12,499 nt of DNA from Balneolales bacterium (GTDB lineage Bacteria > Bacteroidota > Rhodothermia > Balneolales > Balneolaceae): assembly GCA_022360375.1 (NCBI GenBank), contig JAKSCW010000509.1:1-12499 (forward strand), given 5' to 3'. Numbering within the stretch: the first letter of the stretch is position 1; each line of letters begins with the position of its first letter. The position numbers and the translations under genes are program-made. The notes below the pieces were generated by a model. The model was not told the origin of the DNA and ran no database searches. It saw only the letters and a list, made by a program, of their open reading frames with translations. Positions 1 through 6,039 of the stretch are shown here, piece after piece.

Positions 1-28
1 CACTATTTGCAAAAAAATGGAGGGATAT

Positions 29-115
29 ATGACTCCTGCTATGAGAAGAAACCATGTAGTGATTTGGGCGCTGGTGTCGGTAGTGCTTTTAATGGTAATT
101 GTATTGGGGATGTAA
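29..115 (+). CDS. Small single-helix membrane peptide (28 aa), or C-terminal tail of an upstream gene
   Basis: A 28-codon frame starts at ATG 29 and ends with TAA at 113-115. The last A of that stop is the first base of the next gene's ATG, giving a TAATG junction typical of translational coupling. GGAGGG at 19-24 sits 4 nt before the ATG; the same hexamer precedes the gene at 1155, which supports this start. The peptide has a short basic N-terminus (residues 1-9, ending RRNHVV) followed by one hydrophobic helix (about residues 10-28), so an N-in, C-out single-pass topology is likely. I do not recognise a family. The frame stays open leftwards to the window edge and contains an earlier ATG at 17, so this could be the end of a longer upstream protein. 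Its position suggests a small partner of the haem/Rieske membrane protein that follows. Confidence 0.55.
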   Translation: MTPAMRRNHVVIWALVSVVLLMVIVLGM

Positions 116-1158
116 TGGGAGTTAAGTACGAAGCAGTTCTGTGGAACACACAAAAGAAAGCATACGACCGGGTACTCTGGCTTGGGATTCTGTTTATTTT
201 GATTTCCTTTACAGCCCTGCAATTGGTTTTACACCCACAGATTACCGCCGAAACCTTGATTATTCGTGCTACTGCGTTAACCGCTATAACCTTGCTGCAC
301 ATTATTTTGATGATAGGGCCGCTGGCAAGATTAGATGTCCGGTTTTTGCCATTGCTGTATAATCGCAGGCATTTAGGGGTTTCCATGTTTCTGATTGCCC
401 TTATTCATGGAATTTTTTCGGTTATACAATTTCATGCCCTGGGAGATACAAATCCTATTGTGAGTATATTTACTTCTAACCAGCATTATGCTTCTGTCAG
501 CGAATTTCCATTCCAAACACTGGGCTTTTTTGCGCTGTTGATTTTCTTTGCTATGGCAGCTACCAGCCATGATTTTTGGTTGCACAACCTTTCACCGAAA
601 GTCTGGAAGACGCTACACATGGGAGTATACATTGCTTACGGATTAGTAATTGCTCATGTCGCACTAGGAGCCCTTCAGTATGAAAGTCATCCTGTGTATT
701 GGGGAGTCTTGATTTCCGGATTTGTTGGTGTTGCAGTTCTTCATCTGATTGCCGGAGCCAAAGAAGTGAATCGATTGAAATCTCACAAAAGAGCACTTCG
801 GGAAGAAGGGTTTGTTGAGGTTTATCGGGTAGATGAAATCGAAAATAACAAGGGAAAATCGGTGTTTATTGAAGGAGAGAACATTGCCATTTTTAAATAT
901 GAGGGAAAAATATCGGCAGTACATAATGTATGTAAGCACCAAATGGGGCCATTAGGAGAAGGAAAAATTGTGGACGGATGCATTACCTGCCCCTGGCATG
1001 GTTATCAGTACCTGCCAGAAAATGGCCAGGCACCGGCACCTTTCACTGAAAAGCTATCTACTTATGAGGTGAAAGTGACTGATGGGAAGGTTTGGGTAAA
1101 CCCAACTCCGAAACCGGAGGGAACACCTGTGGAACCTGCGAATCCGGAGGGAATATGA
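115..1158 (+). CDS. Ferric-reductase-like (YedZ/MsrQ-type) haem membrane protein fused to a Rieske [2Fe-2S] domain
   Basis: This is a predicted inner-membrane electron-transfer protein of 347 aa. About six hydrophobic helices lie at residues 20-39, 48-68, 86-106, 132-150, 165-185 and 194-214. Histidines placed as in ferric-reductase-like/MsrQ proteins (H62, H86, H98, H168, H181) are candidate haem b ligands. After a basic linker (about 215-232), a ferredoxin-type Rieske domain fills about 233-330. It has C273-x-H275 and C292-P-W-H295, the four cluster ligands, separated by 16 residues. Even helix number and a short N-terminus place the Rieske domain in the cytoplasm (inference). I chose ATG 115 because it overlaps the preceding stop as TAATG; the frame also extends upstream to TTG 7, but those 36 residues are Cys/Gly-rich and occupy the out-of-frame small peptide. 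The stop overlaps the next gene as ATGA. The substrate is unknown; electron passage between quinone or haem and a cytosolic partner is plausible. Confidence 0.88.
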   Translation: MGVKYEAVLWNTQKKAYDRVLWLGILFILISFTALQLVLHPQITAETLIIRATALTAITLLHIILMIGPLARLDVRFLPLLYNRRHLGVSMFLIALIHGIFSVIQFHALGDTNPIVSIFTSNQHYASVSEFPFQTLGFFALLIFFAMAATSHDFWLHNLSPKVWKTLHMGVYIAYGLVIAHVALGALQYESHPVYWGVLISGFVGVAVLHLIAGAKEVNRLKSHKRALREEGFVEVYRVDEIENNKGKSVFIEGENIAIFKYEGKISAVHNVCKHQMGPLGEGKIVDGCITCPWHGYQYLPENGQAPAPFTEKLSTYEVKVTDGKVWVNPTPKPEGTPVEPANPEGI

Positions 1159-2036
1159 GTAAACAGGAATTCTATATCGGCTGGCAGGATGAAATGCCAC
1201 AAGGCAATCGAAGCTTCCTTAGAAAGGTAATCATCGCTGTGTTTGTATTGATTCCGGTGATTGTATTCATCACGGTGAGTTTTCAAAAGCCATTTAGTGA
1301 TCATCAGTTTGAATTCGGAACACAAACCGAATTAACAGGCATCTACTACCCAGAGCCGTTTCCTATGTTGGTTGTTGAAGAAGGCATTCCTGAGGGATTT
1401 TCAAATCATGTACTCTTAGTAGGGTTAGGAAAGTTTGGGGCACGTGGAATTTTGGAAAATATCGAATCTGAGGAAGCAGGGCTTTACGCTAAACAAGTTA
1501 CTTTAAATGGAACCTTGATTTATGGGGATGGAGTCACCCTATTTGAACTTACCGATCAGGAAGGAAGTTTTGTCGCTGCTTCTGACTTAGAAATTCCAGT
1601 TACTTCTGAAGAAAGGTGGCTTTCGCATAAAACACTAACCGGTGAGATTCTTGATGCAAAATGCTATTTCGGAGTGATGAAACCCGGGGAAGGAAAAGTG
1701 CACAAGAGTTGTGCAATAAGATGTATAAGCGGTGGAATTCCCCCCGTAATTCGGGTAGCTCAAAACGGTGGAATGAGCTACGATTACTATTTAGTAAAGG
1801 GAGAACAAGGGCAGGATATTAATAAAGAAGTACTTCCCTTTGTTGCAGAAACCATTACGCTTGAAGGAGAAAGCTATACTCAGAATGGCTGGAAAGTCAT
1901 TCAAATTAATCCGTCTACTATTCAAAGAAACCTAGCCATTAATGAACAACTATATCCAGACCGATCAACAGTTGCATCGCTTATGCCAGATTATGGCGAA
2001 AGCAGGCAGAACTTTTGTACCTACCCGGGCCGATGA
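1155..2036 (+). CDS. Membrane-anchored protein of unknown function with a C-x15-C-x3-C motif
   Basis: Start ATG 1155 overlaps the previous stop as ATGA and has GGAGGG at 1146-1151, so it is well supported. The 293-aa product has a charged N-terminus (1-23), one membrane helix (about 24-43) and a large extracytoplasmic domain by the usual reading of such anchors. The domain appears to contain two similar beta-rich halves: about 110-145 (VTLNGTLIYGDGVTLFEL) and about 161-258 (LTGEILDAKCYFGVMKPGEG, later TITLEGESYTQNGWKVIQI). The second half carries C170, H183, C186 and C190 in the pattern DAKC...GKVHKSCAIRC followed by GGIPP, which could bind metal, haem or a cluster, or form a disulfide. I do not recognise a named family. 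The final 31 or so residues (from about 263) overlap the next gene out of frame and look less protein-like; a TAATG lies at 1940-1944 in another frame. Its place after the haem/Rieske gene suggests a subunit of the same complex. Confidence 0.82.
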   Translation: MSKQEFYIGWQDEMPQGNRSFLRKVIIAVFVLIPVIVFITVSFQKPFSDHQFEFGTQTELTGIYYPEPFPMLVVEEGIPEGFSNHVLLVGLGKFGARGILENIESEEAGLYAKQVTLNGTLIYGDGVTLFELTDQEGSFVAASDLEIPVTSEERWLSHKTLTGEILDAKCYFGVMKPGEGKVHKSCAIRCISGGIPPVIRVAQNGGMSYDYYLVKGEQGQDINKEVLPFVAETITLEGESYTQNGWKVIQINPSTIQRNLAINEQLYPDRSTVASLMPDYGESRQNFCTYPGR

Positions 2037-2736
2037 CAGCCACACGAACATAACATTCAATAAAGAAAAGGACCGAATCGAAGGGCGCTGGATAGACACC
2101 CCCAATGGGAAGGTAATGCTGGTACTTCGGATGATCGATGTATGCTACCTCTGGATCGACGAAAAAGGGGAGACGATTCAAACGGTTTCAACAGCAAAGA
2201 AACACATCCGGGAGATTGAAGAGCAACTCATCATTGGAATTGAGAAGATGGGTCTGAATTCGGAAGGGTTTATGGATACTCTTCATTTCGAAATACCAGA
2301 ATACAGTTTCATGAAACAACCTGTCCAGTTGCTTTCGATGCATGCAATCAACGAATGGAAGAAATGGAGAGGAATAGCCAATGAAGCTTGTGAACTACTA
2401 CTCCATGATTTGAATAAGGAATCGGAGATAAGAATCTGGCCACATCACTTTGATACCGGAATTTTTGTTGAAATCTCGGAAGATTATGGCGTAGGCTTTG
2501 GCCTGGCTATTAAAGATGAGATGGTTGGGGCACCCTACTTTTATGCAAGTTGCTACCTCTCTAAACGGCACGCTGTTTATGAAAACATGCCCGATCTGAA
2601 CAAAGGGCGGTGGATTGTTGATGGGTGGATGGGAGCGGTTCTTTCCCTTCAGGATTTGAAAAATGAATCTGATCCAATAGTGTTAATCAAGGAGTTTACC
2701 GACAATACCATGCCGTGGTATATGGGGCAGAGTTGA
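1942..2736 (+). CDS. Conserved-looking soluble protein of unknown function
   Basis: The 264-aa product has no signal peptide or membrane helix. Recognisable segments are RTFVPTRADDSHTNI (about 23-37), RIEGRWIDTPNGKVML (about 46-61), an aromatic-rich stretch IRIWPHHFDTGIFVEI (about 163-178), then GVGFGLAIKDEMVGAPYFY (about 183-201) and KGRWIVDGW (about 221-229). I recall similar uncharacterised proteins from Bacteroidota-type genomes, but I cannot assign a function. ATG 1942 is preferred because the residues before RTFVP (LHRLCQIMAKAG) form a plausible helix; ATG 1993 is the next option and would remove 17 residues. It overlaps the upstream gene by 95 nt, unusually long for this cluster. The W-P-H-H-F-D segment could hold a metal or active site, but that is only a guess. 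It probably belongs to the operon starting upstream of 115 and is followed by a structured repeat. Confidence 0.8.
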   Translation: MNNYIQTDQQLHRLCQIMAKAGRTFVPTRADDSHTNITFNKEKDRIEGRWIDTPNGKVMLVLRMIDVCYLWIDEKGETIQTVSTAKKHIREIEEQLIIGIEKMGLNSEGFMDTLHFEIPEYSFMKQPVQLLSMHAINEWKKWRGIANEACELLLHDLNKESEIRIWPHHFDTGIFVEISEDYGVGFGLAIKDEMVGAPYFYASCYLSKRHAVYENMPDLNKGRWIVDGWMGAVLSLQDLKNESDPIVLIKEFTDNTMPWYMGQS

Positions 2737-2763
2737 TGTATTCAAAACTGATCTCCTCTATTC

Positions 2764-2869
2764 GTCATGCTGAACTTGTTTCAGCATCTGTAAAGGTAAC
2801 GGTTATAAATGATAACCGGGTTTATCAACGATTCATACCTGACAGATCCCGGATCAACTCCGGGTTGAC
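2764..2869. repeat. Intergenic palindromic repeat with two 27-nt inverted arms and three hairpins
   Basis: Left arm 2764-2790 and the reverse complement of right arm 2843-2869 are both 27 nt long and share the frame GTCA-N19-TCTG, so the ends are inverted repeats of each other. Each arm also folds on itself. In the left arm ATGCTGAA (2767-2774) pairs with TTCAGCAT (2780-2787) around a CTTGT loop. In the right arm CCCGGA (2848-2853) pairs with TCCGGG (2859-2864) around TCAAC. Between them CGGTTAT (2800-2806) pairs with ATAACCG (2812-2818) around AAATG. All stems are perfect and every loop is 5 nt. The sequence matches the style of dispersed REP-like intergenic elements. It separates the gene ending at 2736 from the Rieske-ThDP gene at 2905. 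It could act as a transcription attenuator or RNA stabiliser, but there is no T-run after the last stem, so it is not a standard terminator. Confidence 0.75.
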
Positions 2870-2904
2870 AGTAAAAATGTAAATTTCATTCAAAGCGAAA
2901 AAGC

Positions 2905-4854
2905 ATGAGCAAAGAACTTGTATGGCACAAAGTGCTGGATAACAAAGAGGACCTGGTGGAAGGCAGGGTAATGTCGGTTACAGCCGGGCATACCGGGATT
3001 TGTTTAACCCATTTTGAAGGAAAAATCTGTGCACTGGATAATAAATGTCCACATCAGGGCGGGCCATTAGGGGAGGGAAGCATTGAAAATGGAATGCTTC
3101 GCTGTCCGTGGCATGGCTGGGATTTTCATCCCTGTACAGGCCTTCCTCCTGGAGGATACGATGACGGAGTCAGAACCTTTGAGGTGAAGGAAGAACAAGG
3201 AGCTATTTATGTTGGTGTTGAGGAAGAAGCACCCCATGAAACCACCGTTTCTGATGTGATGGTGCAAACGATGATCAATTGGGGTGTGAATCGGGTGTTT
3301 GGAATGGTAGGTCATTCAAACCTTGGTTTTGCGGATGCACTCAGGCGGCAGGAAGAGAAAGGAAACCTGAAGTATTTTGGAATTCGACACGAAGGCGCGG
3401 CTTCTTTTGCCGCATCTGCATATGGGAAGCTTACAGGAAAACCAGCAGGTTGTTTTGCAATAGCAGGGCCTGGTTCCACAAACATGTTTACGGGAATGTG
3501 GGATGCCAAAGTTGACAGGGCCCCACTTTTAGCTTTAACGGGTCAGGTAGATACCCAGGTGCTTGGTACCGGAAATTTCCAGGAACTGGATTTGGTACGG
3601 GCATTTGATACCGTGGCAGAATTCAATCACCGTGTCCAAAAAGATAGCCGCCATTCTGAACTGATGACCCTGGCGGTAAAGCATGCTATTCTTCGGAGGG
3701 ATGTTTCTCATCTTACATTCCCGGATGAAGTCCAGGAACTCCCCGCTCCTAATAAAAGAGCGAAAGGCCCGGAGGACCGGATTACGCCAATGACCATTGC
3801 TCCTCCTAAAGAATCGTTTGAGAAAGCGCTGGAACTATTAAACGAAGCCAAACGTCCAGCCATCGTTGTGGGGCATGGCGCACGCTTCCACATGGACAAA
3901 GTGATCCGGTTTGCAGAAAAACTAAATTGCCCGGTGATGACCACCTTTAAAGGCAAAGGACAGATTTCAGATCATCACCCACTGGGGTGTGGCGTATTAG
4001 GAAGAAGCGGAACCCCGATAGCTTCCTGGTTTATGAACGAATCCGATTTACTCCTGGTAGTTGGTGCTTCCTTCAGTAAGCACACGGGGGTTACTCCTAA
4101 AAAGCCAACCATTCAAATCGATTTTGATCCGCTGGCATTAAGTAAATTCCATCGGGTAGATGCGGCTGTTTGGGGAGAGATTTCAGTTACTATGGAAATG
4201 CTCGATGAACAGGTTTCGAACCTTACTAACAAAGAAGACCGGACGGAAGAAATTGCAGAGCGCTGGGAAATATGGAAAACGGAAAAAGCAAAACGCCTGA
4301 TTGAAGACCATGAAAAAGGGGTGAGTTCCATAGCTGTATTTGATGCACTGAACCACCATGCCCCGGAAGATGCCATAATGTGCGTGGATGTAGGGAACAA
4401 CGCGTATTCCTTTGGGCGGTATTATGAGAGTAAAAAACATAATTCCTTTTTGATGTCGGGCTATCTCGGTTCCATTGGGTTTGCTCTTCCCGCTGCTCTT
4501 GGCGCGTATGCAGCTGTTGAAAATGAGCGACCAATTATTGTTGTTGCCGGGGATGGAGGCATCTGCCAGTATTTAGCAGAATTAACTACTGCAGTTAAGT
4601 ACAATATGCCCATTAAAGTGATTGTTTTGAACAACAATGAATTAGGAAAAATCTCCAAAGAACAACGTGCGGGAGAACTGGATGTATGGGCCACCGATCT
4701 TACAAACCCCGAATTTGCTGAGTATGCAACCGGATGTGGGGCCAAAGGAATTTTGGTTACCGAACGCGATCAGTTGGATGATGCCATGAAAGTGTTGATG
4801 ACTTACGATGGCCCGGCGCTGTTAGAAGTAAAAGCAGATGTGGATTTGATATAA
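2905..4854 (+). CDS. Rieske [2Fe-2S] domain fused to a ThDP-dependent enzyme of the pyruvate oxidase/acetolactate synthase type
   Basis: A 649-aa cytosolic fusion. Residues 1-108 are a ferredoxin-type Rieske domain with C48-P-H50 and C67-P-W-H70, spaced 16 residues apart. From about 114 a complete ThDP enzyme follows. The N-terminal PYR-type domain has VFGMVGHSNLGF (131-142) and the catalytic glutamate E163 in IRHEGAA. A central domain (about 300-435) includes PAIVVGHGA and lies where relatives bind FAD. The C-terminal PP domain has G549-D550-G551-G552 and N576-N577-N578, the ThDP/Mg2+ motif with the expected spacing. The enzyme part (about 540 aa) is full length for the family but lacks the C-terminal membrane-binding extension of E. 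coli PoxB. Oxidative decarboxylation of pyruvate or another 2-oxo acid, with electrons leaving through the Rieske cluster, is my inference; carboligation is an alternative. It is expressed separately from the upstream cluster or through the 2764-2869 repeat. Confidence 0.92.
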   Translation: MSKELVWHKVLDNKEDLVEGRVMSVTAGHTGICLTHFEGKICALDNKCPHQGGPLGEGSIENGMLRCPWHGWDFHPCTGLPPGGYDDGVRTFEVKEEQGAIYVGVEEEAPHETTVSDVMVQTMINWGVNRVFGMVGHSNLGFADALRRQEEKGNLKYFGIRHEGAASFAASAYGKLTGKPAGCFAIAGPGSTNMFTGMWDAKVDRAPLLALTGQVDTQVLGTGNFQELDLVRAFDTVAEFNHRVQKDSRHSELMTLAVKHAILRRDVSHLTFPDEVQELPAPNKRAKGPEDRITPMTIAPPKESFEKALELLNEAKRPAIVVGHGARFHMDKVIRFAEKLNCPVMTTFKGKGQISDHHPLGCGVLGRSGTPIASWFMNESDLLLVVGASFSKHTGVTPKKPTIQIDFDPLALSKFHRVDAAVWGEISVTMEMLDEQVSNLTNKEDRTEEIAERWEIWKTEKAKRLIEDHEKGVSSIAVFDALNHHAPEDAIMCVDVGNNAYSFGRYYESKKHNSFLMSGYLGSIGFALPAALGAYAAVENERPIIVVAGDGGICQYLAELTTAVKYNMPIKVIVLNNNELGKISKEQRAGELDVWATDLTNPEFAEYATGCGAKGILVTERDQLDDAMKVLMTYDGPALLEVKADVDLI

Positions 4855-4885
4855 ATACTGAAACAAATAATTGATGTATTAGTAA

Positions 4886-4960
4886 ATGGCCGGAACAAAA
4901 TTCAGCCACGCTTCGATTTTCTATATTTTTCTCATTTCTCTTTATATCGCTTTCAACTGA
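4886..4960 (+). other. Out-of-frame leader that may belong to the following hydrolase
   Basis: ATG 4886 opens a 24-codon frame ending at TGA 4958-4960. In the frame of the downstream hydrolase the same bases encode a classical export signal, LRFSIFFSFLFISLSTEARQ (from about 4911 to 4970), but that frame has no ATG, GTG, TTG or CTG after its stop at 4872-4874 before TTG 4971. A single-base change between about 4889 and 4911 would join MAGTKFSHA to that signal. This looks like the displaced start of the hydrolase, either from a real frameshift or a sequence error. Initiation at ATT 4878 is the other possibility. Confidence 0.5.
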
Positions 4961-4970
4961 AGCCCGACAA

Positions 4971-5963
4971 TTGCAAACAATTTCTGCAGAAGAGGCAGGA
5001 TTTGATGCTAACAAACTGGATTCGTTGGCCCTGTTCCTGGAAGAAGCAGGGTCGTCATCTATGATGATTTTTGTAGATGGAAAGATTGCTTTCGAATGGG
5101 GAGCCACGGACCAAAAACATACCATCCATTCCATCCGTAAGTCCATGCTGAATTCCTTGTATGGGATAAAAGTGGCAGAAGGGATTATTGATACCAATCA
5201 CACGCTTTCAGAACTGGGGATCGATGATGTTTTCCCTTTAACAGAAAAGGAAAAAGAAGCCCGGGTTGCGGATTTATTGAGATCGAGATCAGGAGTGTAT
5301 CATCCTGCAGCTGCAGTTTCAGATGGTATGCTGAGAGGAATGCCTGGGCGGGGTAGCCATCGTCCGAACGAGCACTATTATTATAATAACTGGGATTTTA
5401 ATGTGCTGGGAGCCATACTTGAGCAACAAACCGGGAAAAGTATTTATGAACTTTACAATGAAGAGATTGCCCAGCCTTTAGGGATGCAGGATTTTAACGG
5501 TGAATTTGAAACGATCTATTTAACGGATGAGGATGTTGAGATTGGGTTCCCGCAAACAGATGGGTTCTATCAATACGAAGAAAAAAAATCGAACTATCCT
5601 GCCTATCATTTCAGGATGTCTGCCAGGGACATGGCCTTGTACGGTCAGCTCTATCTTCAAAATGGAAACTGGAACGGCAAGCAAATTATCCCGGAATCAT
5701 GGATTGAGGAAAGCACCAAACCCCATTCTTTATACAATCCCCGGTTTGGTATTGCCTATGGGATGCTTTGGTATGTATTAGCGCCAACAGAAACCAGAAC
5801 CAGTAAATCATTTTATCACACAGGTACAGGGGTTCATATGCTGGGAATTTACCCCGCTTCGAATTTGGTGCTGGTTCACAGGGTAGATACCGAGGAGGAT
5901 TATGAATTTGGGGAAGCCGAATTTTATGGAATGATTAACCGGGTTTGGGGAGCCCGGCGCTAG
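4971..5963 (+). CDS. Serine hydrolase, beta-lactamase/penicillin-binding-protein family (class C-like)
   Basis: From TTG 4971 the product is 330 aa, close to the family's catalytic-domain length. The three active-site elements are present: S54-I-R-K57 (SxxK nucleophile and base), Y138-N139-N140 (YxN) followed by the typical NVLGAILEQQTGKSIYELY helix, and H283-T284-G285 (the KTG equivalent). LLRSRSGVYHPA (102-113) and QPLGMQDF (168-175) are also typical of EstB/AmpC-like hydrolases. The true substrate (peptide, ester or lactam) cannot be read from sequence. The annotated start is doubtful: there is no ribosome binding site before TTG 4971, and the codons just upstream in the same frame encode a good signal peptide without a normal start codon. 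The enzyme was therefore probably exported. It is flanked by a 116-nt gap upstream and by the sigma-factor promoter downstream, so it seems to be a single gene. Confidence 0.85.
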   Translation: MQTISAEEAGFDANKLDSLALFLEEAGSSSMMIFVDGKIAFEWGATDQKHTIHSIRKSMLNSLYGIKVAEGIIDTNHTLSELGIDDVFPLTEKEKEARVADLLRSRSGVYHPAAAVSDGMLRGMPGRGSHRPNEHYYYNNWDFNVLGAILEQQTGKSIYELYNEEIAQPLGMQDFNGEFETIYLTDEDVEIGFPQTDGFYQYEEKKSNYPAYHFRMSARDMALYGQLYLQNGNWNGKQIIPESWIEESTKPHSLYNPRFGIAYGMLWYVLAPTETRTSKSFYHTGTGVHMLGIYPASNLVLVHRVDTEEDYEFGEAEFYGMINRVWGARR

Positions 5964-5974
5964 AAAAAACATTT

Positions 5975-6002
5975 TGTAACCTTTCTCTGAAACTTCAGTG
6001 TA
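5975..6002 (+). promoter_or_regulatory. Putative ECF sigma-type promoter upstream of the sigma factor gene
   Basis: TGTAAC (5975-5980) followed after 16 nt by AGTGTA (5997-6002). The -35-like GTAAC with N16 recurs at 9086 and 12020. GTAAC with a CGTC-type -10 is typical of ECF promoters in Bacteroidota-like genomes. The -10 here is the weakest match to CGTCTA (4 of 6). Autoregulation of the sigma gene at 6040 is an inference. Confidence 0.45.
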
Positions 6003-6024
6003 CACTTACGAAACGGAAATTGGG

Positions 6025-6036
6025 GCTTAATTAAGC
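6025..6036. promoter_or_regulatory. Perfect 12-bp palindrome just before the sigma factor start codon
   Basis: GCTTAATTAAGC is a perfect palindrome ending 3 nt before TTG 6040 and about 20-30 nt downstream of the putative -10. It could be an operator or simply AT-rich chance; no second copy was noticed in the window. Confidence 0.25.
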
Positions 6037-6039
6037 ACA

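Noticed and set aside
7..114. N-terminal extension of the haem/Rieske gene from TTG 7
   Set aside because: It has no ribosome binding site at suitable spacing, its composition is Cys/Gly-rich, and the same bases encode a better membrane peptide in another frame that ends in TAATG at the ATG 115 start.
39..386. 115-codon minus-strand reading frame
   Set aside because: It is antisense to the membrane helices of the haem/Rieske gene and shows no domain or ribosome binding site.
1092..1154. Earlier start of the Cys-motif membrane protein at ATG 1092
   Set aside because: It would add 21 residues inside the Rieske gene; ATG 1155 has GGAGGG 3 nt upstream and an ATGA junction.
2795..2822. GGTAAC within the intergenic repeat as a fourth ECF promoter
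   Set aside because: After 16 nt the sequence is CGGGTT, a poor -10, and the bases are explained by the central hairpin of the repeat.
2737..2904. Standard rho-independent terminator after the unknown-function gene
   Set aside because: The stems are real but no T-run follows any of them; the repeat-element explanation fits better.
4757..5197. 146-codon minus-strand reading frame
   Set aside because: It lies opposite the ends of two well-supported plus-strand genes, has no recognisable motif and spans the intergenic gap; it is a shadow frame.
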